A stretch of DNA of 5,219 nucleotides from Syntrophomonadaceae bacterium (GTDB lineage Bacteria; Bacillota; Dethiobacteria; SKNC01), in contig PWHX01000034.1 in assembly GCA_003555415.1 (NCBI GenBank), positions 1 to 5,219 on the forward strand, given 5' to 3'. Positions 1 to 5,219 of the stretch are shown piece by piece. The notes under the pieces were generated by a model, which ran no database searches, was not told the origin of the DNA, and worked only from the letters and a program-made list of their open reading frames with translations. The position numbers were made by a program, and so were the translations under genes. How positions within the stretch are numbered: position 1 is the first letter of the stretch; each line of letters opens with the position of its first letter.

Positions 1-542
1 CAGATGCCGCAATCATTAACAAAATTGACAGTGCCAATACGGACTCGATACGCAAAGTGGAAGAAAATATAAAAAATGTGAATCCCAAGACTGCAATTAT
101 TAAGGCCGAATCTAAAATTACTGTAGATAATCCAGATGTAATTAAAGGGAAAAGAGTTTTGGTGGTAGAAGATGGACCTACTCTGACCCACGGAGAAATG
201 AAAATAGGAGCCGGAACAATTGCGGCACAACGTTTTGAGGCAAAGGAACTTGTAGACCCCCGTCCATATACAGTAGGCAAATTAATTGAGACTTTTAAGA
301 TTTATAGAGATATTGGTACTCTGCTACCTGCAATGGGCTACGGTGAACAGCAATTAAGAGATCTTGAAGAAACAATTAATAAGGCTGATTGTGACTCTGT
401 TATTATCGGTACACCAATTGATCTAACCAGAATTATTAATATTAACAAGCCTTGTGCCCGGGTAAATTATGAGTTGAATGAAGTGGGCAGCCCGAACCTT
501 GATGAGATGATAAATGACTTTATTAAAAAACATAAACTATAA
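1..542 (+). CDS. Predicted GTPase, cyclic 2,3-diphosphoglycerate synthetase-like (COG2403 family), C-terminal part
   Basis: The reading frame is open from the left window edge (first full codon at 3) to TAA at 540-542, giving about 179 residues. The GTG at 57 is an internal Val codon, not a convincing start: coding sense continues upstream and no ribosome binding site precedes it. The recognisable stretch is VLVVEDGPTLTHGEMKIGAG (roughly residues 52-71 of the visible part), followed by VDPRPYTVGK, LPAMGYGEQQLRDLEETIN and VIIGTPIDLTRII. I recognise these as the C-terminal half of the COG2403 GTPase family, often annotated as cyclic 2,3-diphosphoglycerate synthetase. That name comes from a methanogen enzyme that makes cyclic 2,3-diphosphoglycerate; whether bacterial members do this is not established, so the substrate here is open. 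Family members are normally over 400 residues, so more than half of the gene, including the N-terminal part, lies upstream of the window. The gene is followed by its own terminator and is probably not cotranscribed with argG. The family call is fairly sure; the function is uncertain. Confidence 0.75.
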   Translation, partial: DAAIINKIDSANTDSIRKVEENIKNVNPKTAIIKAESKITVDNPDVIKGKRVLVVEDGPTLTHGEMKIGAGTIAAQRFEAKELVDPRPYTVGKLIETFKIYRDIGTLLPAMGYGEQQLRDLEETINKADCDSVIIGTPIDLTRIININKPCARVNYELNEVGSPNLDEMINDFIKKHKL

Positions 543-559
543 TACATTTAGTCACCTGG

Positions 560-596
560 AAATCCCCTACACTTTATGCAGGGGATTTATATTTTT
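560..596 (+). terminator. Intrinsic terminator after the COG2403 gene
   Basis: A perfect 9-bp stem, AAATCCCCT (560-568) with AGGGGATTT (580-588), closes an 11-nt loop and is followed by a T-rich tract (ATATTTTT, 589-596). It lies 17 bp after the stop codon. It should end transcription of the upstream gene and separate it from the argGH promoter. The T tract is interrupted near the stem, so termination may be moderate rather than complete. Confidence 0.8.
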
Positions 597-613
597 GTAG
601 CTGCAGCACCAGA

Positions 614-657
614 GTATTTTGAAAACTATTTTCAAAATACGGAAAATAGTATATAAT
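614..657 (+). promoter_or_regulatory. Putative argGH promoter overlapped by a 27-bp palindrome (operator candidate)
   Basis: A consensus -10 box TATAAT lies at 652-657. Seventeen bases upstream sits a weak -35 candidate TTTTCA (629-634, 4 of 6 matches to TTGACA). The -35 lies inside a perfect inverted repeat: GTATTTTGAAAA (614-625), spacer CTA, TTTTCAAAATAC (629-640). Transcription would start near 664, so the palindrome is outside the transcript and should act as DNA, most simply as a repressor site. ArgR/AhrC is the obvious candidate for an arginine operon. The core TGAAA-N5-TTTCA resembles an ARG box (TGAAT-N4-ATTCA) but its spacing is one base longer, so the regulator is inferred, not shown. 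Confidence 0.6.
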
Positions 658-695
658 ATAACTGTTCCAAGAGAAGTATCTATTTTGCTATTTTC
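626..695 (+). repeat. Four copies of the 8-mer CTATTTTC around the argG promoter
   Basis: CTATTTTC occurs at 626-633 (+), at 642-649 as its reverse complement GAAAATAG, and at 688-695 (+). A one-mismatch copy, CTATTTTG, lies at 680-687 in direct tandem with the last. The first two copies form a second inverted repeat with an 8-bp spacer lying across the -35 box and the -35/-10 spacer. The last two lie in the transcribed leader just upstream of the ribosome binding site. This arrangement suits cooperative binding of a regulator to two sites flanking the -10 and start point. In so AT-rich a stretch some recurrence is expected by chance. Confidence 0.5.
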
Positions 696-717
696 ATATT
701 AAAGGGGGTAAAAATAA

Positions 718-1926
718 ATGAAAGTTGTGCTGGCTTATTCCGGAGGTTTAGATACCTCTGTTATAATAAAGTGGTTAAAGGAAAACTACAACTGTGAAGT
801 CATTGCTATGGCCGCCGACGTAGGTCAGGAGGAGGAGCTGGACAACCTGGAGGAGAGGGCCTTGAATACAGGGGCTTCTAAGCTCTATATTGAAGATTTG
901 AAAGAAGAGTTTGTGAAGGACTTTATTTTCCCTACTCTCAAAGCTAATGCTATTTACGAAGGGAAATACCTTCTGGGAACTTCTATTGCCCGTCCGGTTA
1001 TTGCCAAACGCATGGTGGAGATAGCCCAAAAAGAAGGAGCCGACGCCATAGCCCACGGCTGTACCGGTAAAGGGAATGACCAGGTGCGCTTTGAACTTAC
1101 GGCTAAAGCACTAAATCCCCGGTTAAAAATTATCGCCCCCTGGAGGGAATGGTCAATCACTTCCAGGGAGGAAGCTATAGATTACGCGGAAAAACACGGT
1201 ATACCCATCCGGGTAAACAGGGAGAAGCCCTATAGCATAGACGCCAACCTCTGGCACATGAGTTATGAGGGAGGACTCCTGGAGGACCCTTATCGCCAGC
1301 CGGAGGAGGACATGTATGTTTTTACTGTATCACCCGAGGAGGCCCCGGGGGAACCCCTTTACTTGGAAATATATTTTGAGAAGGGCGAACCCAAGAAAAT
1401 TAATGGTGAAGAACTGCCCCCGGTAGAGCTTATTCAAAAGTTAAACAAGCTAGCCGGCGCCCATGGGGTAGGCAGGAGGGACCTGGTGGAAAACCGACTG
1501 GTAGGCATGAAGTCCAGGGGCGTATACGAAACTCCCGCCGGGACAGTTTTAATTTTAGCTCATCATGAGCTTGAGTCTCTAACCCTGGACCGCGATACCA
1601 TGCACTTCAAAGAGTTGGTTTCTCCCAGGTATGCACAGCTGATTTACGACGGCCAGTGGTTCATGCCCCTGCGGAAAGCCCTGGATGCTTTTGTTGAGAG
1701 TACACAGGAAAGGGTTACCGGTTCCGTTAGGGTTAAGCTCTATAAGGGGAACTGTGCCGTAGTGGGCAGAAAGTCGGATTACTCCCTTTACCGGGAAGAC
1801 CTGGCTACTTTTGAAAAAGGTGAACTTTATGACCAGAAGGATGCCGGCGGCTTTATAAACTGCTTTGGTCTCCCCTTGATGGTAAAGGGCCTTCTGGAGG
1901 AAAAGATTAAGGGGGCAGGTAAATGA
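718..1926 (+). CDS. argG: Argininosuccinate synthase
   Basis: This cytoplasmic enzyme joins citrulline and aspartate at the cost of ATP (to AMP and PPi), giving argininosuccinate, the penultimate step of arginine synthesis. The 402-residue length is typical of bacterial ArgG. The N-type ATP pyrophosphatase loop AYSGGLDTS is at residues 6-14. The substrate-binding segment HGCTGKGNDQVRFE is at 113-126, YSIDANLWH at 172-180, the SYEGG motif at 182-186, and GRRDLVENRLVGMKSRGVYETP at 252-273. All key motifs are intact. The start is fixed: ATG 718 follows an in-frame TAA (715-717) directly, and AGGGGG (703-708) lies 9 bases upstream. The stop codon overlaps the argH start (ATGA), so the two are translationally coupled. 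Codon use is visibly richer in G+C than in the upstream gene. Identification is very secure. Confidence 0.98.
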   Translation: MKVVLAYSGGLDTSVIIKWLKENYNCEVIAMAADVGQEEELDNLEERALNTGASKLYIEDLKEEFVKDFIFPTLKANAIYEGKYLLGTSIARPVIAKRMVEIAQKEGADAIAHGCTGKGNDQVRFELTAKALNPRLKIIAPWREWSITSREEAIDYAEKHGIPIRVNREKPYSIDANLWHMSYEGGLLEDPYRQPEEDMYVFTVSPEEAPGEPLYLEIYFEKGEPKKINGEELPPVELIQKLNKLAGAHGVGRRDLVENRLVGMKSRGVYETPAGTVLILAHHELESLTLDRDTMHFKELVSPRYAQLIYDGQWFMPLRKALDAFVESTQERVTGSVRVKLYKGNCAVVGRKSDYSLYREDLATFEKGELYDQKDAGGFINCFGLPLMVKGLLEEKIKGAGK

Positions 1927-3308
1927 AGCTCTGGGGAGGAAGGTTTGGTAAAAACACAGATAAATTAGTAGAAGATTTTACTGCCTCCATTAATTTTGAC
2001 TGCCGGCTTTTTGAAGAAGATATAACCGGCAGCATAGCTCACTGCAGGATGCTGGCCAAAACCGGGATATTAACTTCAGAGGAATCAGAAAAAATTATTA
2101 ACGGCCTGGAAGAAATAACAGAAGAAATAAGGCAGGGGAAGCTGGAATTTAAAGCTGAGCTGGAAGATATCCATATGCACGTAGAAAAACGCCTTACAGA
2201 AAAGATCGGTCCCCTGGGAGGTAAACTGCACACCGCCAGGAGCCGCAATGACCAGGTGTCCCTGGATATGCATCTTTACTTAAAAAAGGAGATTATTAAA
2301 ACCGTCAGGCTTATTGCCGGTCTGCAGAAATCTTTAATGGTTTTGGCAAAAAACAACATGGAGGCTATAATGCCAGGTTATACTCATCTGCAAAGAGCCC
2401 AGCCTGTTTTATTTAGTCATCACCTCATGGCCTATTTTTCTATGTTGGAGCGGGATGCTCAGCGCTTTAAAGAAAACTATAAAAGGTCGGATATTATGCC
2501 CCTGGGGGCCGGGGCCCTGGCCGGCACATCTTTCCCCCTGGATCGGGAATACACGGCAGAGCTTTTAGGTTTTGGAAACATATATGAAAACAGTATGGAT
2601 GCGGTAAGCGACCGGGATTTTGTCCTAGAATACTTAAGCAATTCCTCCATCTTGATGCTGCACCTCAGCCGCCTGTGTGAAGACATAATCCTCTGGTCAA
2701 GTTCCGAATTTGATTTTATTGAAATAGATGATGCCTTTTGTACCGGAAGCAGTATCATGCCTCAGAAAAAAAATCCTGATGTGGCTGAACTGGTAAGGGG
2801 CAAAACTGGAAGGGTTTACGGAAACTTTTTTTCCCTTCTTACAGTAATGAAGTCCCTGCCCTTAACCTATAACAAGGATATGCAGGAAGACAAGGAGGGC
2901 GTATTCGATACCATTGATACAATTCAGGACTGCCTGGAGGTTATGGCCCCTATGATAGAAAAAATAAGTGTTAAGGAAGATAAAATGAGAAAGGCAGTGG
3001 AGGAGGATTTCTCGGCGGCTACAGACCTGGCTGATCACCTGGTTAAAAAGGGGATGCCTTTTCGCCAGGCGCATAAAGTTATTGGTGAGCTGGTAGTCTT
3101 TTGTTTGAACCAGGGAAAACTTTTAAAAGATGTATCCCTGGAGGATTTAAAACAATTTTCCTTATCCTTTGATGCACAAGCTCTTCAATGCCTAAAGCCC
3201 GAAAAAGTGGTTGACTCTAGAAATATACGGGGAGGAACTTCCCGGGAGCAGGTAGAAAAATTTTTAAAAAGAGCTGTGGAAATTCAGAAAGGAAATGAAA
3301 AATATTAA
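1923..3308 (+). CDS. argH: Argininosuccinate lyase
   Basis: This enzyme splits argininosuccinate into arginine and fumarate, the final step of arginine synthesis; it is a cytoplasmic homotetramer of the fumarase/aspartase superfamily. The protein has 461 residues, the usual length. It begins with the typical MKLWGGRF. The three conserved superfamily regions are present: TARSRNDQ (104-111), GYTHLQRAQP (152-161, with the expected catalytic His155), and the signature GSSIMPQKKNPD (275-286), whose second serine, Ser277, aligns with the catalytic serine of the family. The C terminus carries the usual RNIRGGTS (433-440). ATG 1923 overlaps the argG TGA by four bases; an in-frame TAA (1920-1922) precedes it, and AGGGGG (1910-1915) lies 7 bases upstream inside the argG end. 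It closes the argGH operon; the other arginine genes are not in this window. Confidence 0.98.
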   Translation: MKLWGGRFGKNTDKLVEDFTASINFDCRLFEEDITGSIAHCRMLAKTGILTSEESEKIINGLEEITEEIRQGKLEFKAELEDIHMHVEKRLTEKIGPLGGKLHTARSRNDQVSLDMHLYLKKEIIKTVRLIAGLQKSLMVLAKNNMEAIMPGYTHLQRAQPVLFSHHLMAYFSMLERDAQRFKENYKRSDIMPLGAGALAGTSFPLDREYTAELLGFGNIYENSMDAVSDRDFVLEYLSNSSILMLHLSRLCEDIILWSSSEFDFIEIDDAFCTGSSIMPQKKNPDVAELVRGKTGRVYGNFFSLLTVMKSLPLTYNKDMQEDKEGVFDTIDTIQDCLEVMAPMIEKISVKEDKMRKAVEEDFSAATDLADHLVKKGMPFRQAHKVIGELVVFCLNQGKLLKDVSLEDLKQFSLSFDAQALQCLKPEKVVDSRNIRGGTSREQVEKFLKRAVEIQKGNEKY

Positions 3309-3323
3309 GAAAGATTAATGCCC

Positions 3324-3353
3324 TACGGACAAAAAATAGTCCGTATTTTTTTT
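3324..3353 (+). terminator. Intrinsic terminator of the argGH operon
   Basis: A 7-bp perfect stem, TACGGAC (3324-3330) with GTCCGTA (3339-3345), closes an 8-nt A-rich loop. Eight T residues (3346-3353) follow directly. It lies 15 bp after the argH stop. This is a textbook rho-independent terminator and marks the end of the arginine unit, so the fdhE block needs its own promoter. Confidence 0.9.
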
Positions 3354-3474
3354 AAATAAAGAAGGAATTAGGGTGATAACATAGAATATATATTATCAAC
3401 AGCTATACCTATAGGAAAACCTAATCACCTGCGAATTTCCGATATTTTTTTATTCTTCATAATATTTTCTTAAT

Positions 3475-3510
3475 TTGTAATTAATTTTATCTCATTTATT
3501 ATATGAGATA
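3475..3510 (+). promoter_or_regulatory. Candidate fdhE promoter with palindrome over the -10 box
   Basis: A possible -35 TTGTAA (3475-3480) and -10 TATTAT (3497-3502) are 16 bp apart. The -10 lies in the centre of a perfect 8-bp inverted repeat, TATCTCAT (3488-3495) and ATGAGATA (3503-3510). A protein bound there would block the promoter, so this may be an operator. A second -10-like GATAAT (3523-3528) has no good -35. In such AT-rich sequence promoter-like matches arise easily; the palindrome is the stronger part of the evidence. Confidence 0.4.
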
Positions 3511-3557
3511 TGCTTAAATAAAGATAATTTCATACAGAGGGGGTGGTGTACAAATAG

Positions 3558-3575
3558 ATGAAAGAGATTGATTGA
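3558..3575 (+). other. Five-codon ORF (MKEID) behind a purine-rich RBS-like stretch
   Basis: ATG 3558 is followed by four sense codons and TGA (3573-3575). A GAGGGGGTGG stretch ends at about 3546, some 11 bases upstream, which looks like a Shine-Dalgarno sequence without a proper gene. It could be a short leader peptide, a decayed start region, or chance. Beyond the TGA the same frame stays open past the fdhE start, but I do not recognise the peptide. Confidence 0.2.
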
Positions 3576-3643
3576 AGGGTTAATTCAACATTTCCTGGTC
3601 ACAAAGAATTTGAGCAGGGGCTAAAGCATGAGGAGGTGAAAAC

Positions 3644-4543
3644 ATGGAGCATAACTACCCACCAACAATGGAGGAAGTTAAAAGGGAAGTGGATCTGCAT
3701 CTTGAGAAAAATAATGATATGGCTCAGATTTTTGACGTGTACAAAGGAATATTAGCCGTACAGCTGAGTTATATGGACAAGATTAAGGTGCAGGTAAATA
3801 TCACAGAAGAAGAAATAAGCGACTATTTCAGGAAGGACAAATATTTGCTGAGTGACCAAAATCTAAAAATTAATGTACAACTATTTAAAGAAATATTAAG
3901 TGAGGTATGTAGAGCCATAAAAGAAGCGAGTCCTGAAGCACCAGATTCTTTATTAAAGCTATCTGAAGCAGAAGAATTTAAAGAAGAAAACATTGAAGGT
4001 TTTCTAGAAAAGGTTGCTTTATTTAGCAAGAATCAGTTGGAGGACTATGTTGCTAAAAAGGAAATAGATAAAGCAGTTGGTCTGGACAGCGAAGTAATCT
4101 CCTTTGCCATATTTATGAGCTTGAGTCCGTTCTACAGCCTTTACATGAAAGAGGTTAGAGGTATAACAGATTTTACCCTCTGGCGTCAGAGTTATTGCCC
4201 TGTATGCGGTCAGATTGCTGTAATAGCCAGGCATCGAAGCAAAGATAGGGCAAGGGTTATGGAATGCTGGCTCTGTCATGCTCAGTGGGTTTACCCTCGG
4301 CTGGAGTGCCCGTACTGTGAGAACAAAGATCACAAGAAACTGCGTTTCTTTTATGTGCCAGGGGATAAGGCCCGTCAGGTTCATGTATGCGAGGAATGCA
4401 ATAAATATCTTAAAACTATAGACAGTAAAGTCATGGAAAAAGATACATTGCTGGATGTAGAAGTCATTGCTACTACTTATTTAGATGTGCTGGCCGAAAG
4501 GGAAGGTTATCGGTCGCCTGAGGAAGTAGATGCCTTAAACTAG
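3644..4543 (+). CDS. fdhE: Formate dehydrogenase accessory protein FdhE
   Basis: FdhE is a cytoplasmic rubredoxin-like, iron-binding protein needed for the maturation of Tat-exported formate dehydrogenases; in E. coli it interacts with the catalytic subunit. The 299-residue product is close to the usual length of about 300. The N-terminal half (to about residue 170) is helical and charged. The C-terminal half carries four CXXC pairs: C185/C188 (CPVCG), C208/C211 (CWLC), C222/C225 (CPYC) and C249/C252 (CEEC), followed by YLKTID, all in the family order. No signal peptide or membrane segment is seen. ATG 3644 is the first start after an in-frame TGA (3629-3631), with a strong AGGAGGTG (3631-3638) at ideal distance. 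The gene lies 94 bp upstream of the formate dehydrogenase catalytic subunit with no terminator between, so the two are probably cotranscribed, which supports the assignment. All cysteines are present. Confidence 0.93.
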   Translation: MEHNYPPTMEEVKREVDLHLEKNNDMAQIFDVYKGILAVQLSYMDKIKVQVNITEEEISDYFRKDKYLLSDQNLKINVQLFKEILSEVCRAIKEASPEAPDSLLKLSEAEEFKEENIEGFLEKVALFSKNQLEDYVAKKEIDKAVGLDSEVISFAIFMSLSPFYSLYMKEVRGITDFTLWRQSYCPVCGQIAVIARHRSKDRARVMECWLCHAQWVYPRLECPYCENKDHKKLRFFYVPGDKARQVHVCEECNKYLKTIDSKVMEKDTLLDVEVIATTYLDVLAEREGYRSPEEVDALN

Positions 4544-4637
4544 GTTGATATGATTTAGGTTAAGGAAATGAGGGGTCTCAAAAGATTATCAAAGTAGGAT
4601 TTAGTTTTTAAAAATTTAAAGTGAGGTGAAGGTTTGA
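4544..4637 (+). other. fdhE-fdh intergenic spacer
   Basis: This 94-bp AT-rich spacer holds no clear hairpin terminator and no convincing promoter, so readthrough from fdhE is expected. Its only firm element is GAGGTG (4623-4628), 9 bases before the ATG at 4638, which acts as the ribosome binding site of the downstream gene. Confidence 0.55.
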
Positions 4638-5219
4638 ATGAGAATTTCTCGTAGGAATTTTTTAAAGCTGTCTGGGTTGGCTGCCCTTACCGGAACATTG
4701 GCATCTAAACTGGGTTGTGCGCCAGATGATCCACCACCTGAAGATCCGGATGAGAAGCCAGAACCGACAGTTGATGCTGAAGATTTTAGAGTGGAATATG
4801 CTGACACCGTAGTTAATGTTTGTTCCTTCTGTGGAGTTGGGTGTGGTGTACTGTGTTATGTTGAAGATGGTAAAATAGTTTCTGTGGATGGAGACCCTGA
4901 CCATCCCGTCAGTGAAGGTACTCTCTGCAGTAAAGGTGGAGCCCTTATCAACAAGTATTATGAATATGATGAGCAGGGAAACGCTGTTGTTAGCCCCCAG
5001 AGATTGACCAAAGTTCTCTACCGGGCGCCAAAAGCCACGGACTGGGAAGAGAAGGACTGGGACTGGGCTATTGAAGAAATAGCCAGGAGAGTTAAGGACA
5101 CCAGGGATGAGCATTTTAAAGAGACCAACGATGCCGGTGAAACGGTGAACCGCTGTGAAGCACTGGCCTTTATTGGAAGCGCCAAGTGCAACAACGAAGA
5201 GAACTACCTCTACAGGAAG
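4638..5219 (+). CDS. fdnG: Tat-exported formate dehydrogenase, molybdopterin-dependent catalytic (alpha) subunit, N-terminal part
   Basis: This is the N-terminal 194 residues of a Mo/W-bis-MGD formate dehydrogenase that interconverts formate and CO2; the frame is open to the window edge. A twin-arginine signal is clear: SRRNFLK (residues 4-10), then a short hydrophobic stretch to about residue 26, so the enzyme should be exported folded and face the outside of the membrane. An acidic, proline-rich linker (28-50) follows. The [4Fe-4S] site is complete: C62, C65, C69 and C97 (CX2CX3CX27C), then the family stretches GDPDHPVSEGTLCSKG and, near the end, IGSAKCNNEENYLYRK. By alignment from memory with E. 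coli FdnG, the Sec/Cys active-site codon should fall about 15 codons beyond the window, so the enzyme type (Sec or Cys) cannot be decided. The start ATG 4638 follows an in-frame TGA (4635-4637) and has GAGGTG 9 bases upstream. An fdnH-like Fe-S subunit and a membrane subunit would be expected downstream. Other molybdopterin oxidoreductases share the fold, but the adjacent fdhE favours formate dehydrogenase. Confidence 0.9.
   Translation, partial: MRISRRNFLKLSGLAALTGTLASKLGCAPDDPPPEDPDEKPEPTVDAEDFRVEYADTVVNVCSFCGVGCGVLCYVEDGKIVSVDGDPDHPVSEGTLCSKGGALINKYYEYDEQGNAVVSPQRLTKVLYRAPKATDWEEKDWDWAIEEIARRVKDTRDEHFKETNDAGETVNRCEALAFIGSAKCNNEENYLYRK

Larger units (their letters stand above)
3354..3643 (+). 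other. AT-rich intergenic/leader region before fdhE (290 bp, no convincing gene)
   Basis: No supported coding region lies here. Visible structure, from left to right: ATTAGG (3367-3372) can pair with CCTAAT (3420-3425), enclosing TGATAA (3374-3379) paired with TTATCA (3393-3398) and a CTATA-CC-TATAG palindrome (3403-3414). GGAAA (3414-3418) can alternatively pair with TTTCC (3436-3440), which is followed shortly by seven T (3444-3450); GGTGAT (3372-3377) could also pair with ATCACC (3424-3429). Next comes a promoter-like and palindromic segment (3475-3510), then a purine-rich stretch (3536-3546) before a five-codon ORF, then the fdhE ribosome binding site. The alternative pairings are suggestive of a regulated leader, but the stems are short and A/T-rich. 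I do not recognise a known riboswitch class. Confidence 0.4.

Noticed and set aside
57..59. GTG at 57 as the true start of the first gene
   Set aside because: The frame is open to the window edge, no Shine-Dalgarno precedes it, and the family is far longer than 161 residues.
664..717. T-box or other amino-acid riboswitch in the argG leader
   Set aside because: The predicted leader is only about 50 nt, lacks a T-box sequence and has no terminator hairpin before argG.
775..1160. Minus-strand ORFs opposite argG (775-1056 and 954-1160)
   Set aside because: They lie fully inside the strongly supported argG frame, have no ribosome binding site or recognisable domain, and are shadows of its codon use.
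2039..3074. Minus-strand ORFs opposite argH (2039-2273, 2477-2758, 2862-3074)
   Set aside because: All are antisense to conserved argH codons and show no family resemblance.
3573..3575. Selenocysteine recoding at the TGA of the short ORF before fdhE
   Set aside because: The downstream sequence offers only a 5-bp AATTC/GAATT pairing and no recognisable SECIS; the extended peptide resembles no family I know and overlaps fdhE out of frame.
3823..4384. Minus-strand ORFs opposite fdhE
   Set aside because: They are antisense to the FdhE frame with its four conserved CXXC pairs; no independent coding signal is seen.
4568..4597. Nine-codon ORF (MRGLKRLSK) in the fdhE-fdh spacer
   Set aside because: The only purine-rich stretch is directly adjacent to the ATG, too close to serve as a ribosome binding site; most likely chance.
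4616..5114. Minus-strand ORFs opposite the formate dehydrogenase start, including one of 150 codons
   Set aside because: The + strand frame has a Tat signal, the complete 4Fe-4S motif and a ribosome binding site; the antisense products are low-complexity or unrecognisable.

Overview
The window suggests an anaerobic, moderately AT-rich Gram-positive bacterium of the Firmicutes (Clostridia type). The grounds are strong Shine-Dalgarno sequences of the AGGAGG/GGGGG kind, tight ATGA gene coupling, hairpin-plus-U-run terminators, and an exported molybdenum/tungsten formate dehydrogenase beside its maturation factor. This is inferred from gene content and signals; no 16S rRNA or other marker is present.

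All genes lie on the + strand and form three transcription blocks. (1) Positions 1-542 hold the C-terminal part of a COG2403-type predicted GTPase (cyclic 2,3-diphosphoglycerate synthetase-like), closed by an intrinsic terminator. (2) Positions 614-3353 hold an arginine biosynthesis unit: a promoter region rich in inverted and direct repeats, argG (argininosuccinate synthase), argH (argininosuccinate lyase, overlapping argG by ATGA), then a second terminator. Together ArgG and ArgH turn citrulline and aspartate into arginine and fumarate, the last two steps of the pathway. (3) From about 3354 onward there is an AT-rich leader of about 290 bp with several inverted repeats, then fdhE (formate dehydrogenase accessory protein with four CXXC motifs), then the 5' part of the gene for a Tat-exported formate dehydrogenase catalytic subunit. 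That last gene runs off the window end just before the expected Sec/Cys active-site codon.

The blocks are functionally unrelated to each other. Most of the gene content is ordinary. The parts worth a second look are the repeat cluster in front of argG, the structured leader in front of fdhE, and the unusual signal peptide/linker of the formate dehydrogenase. I saw no CRISPR array, mobile element, tRNA or rRNA, and no clearly new system.
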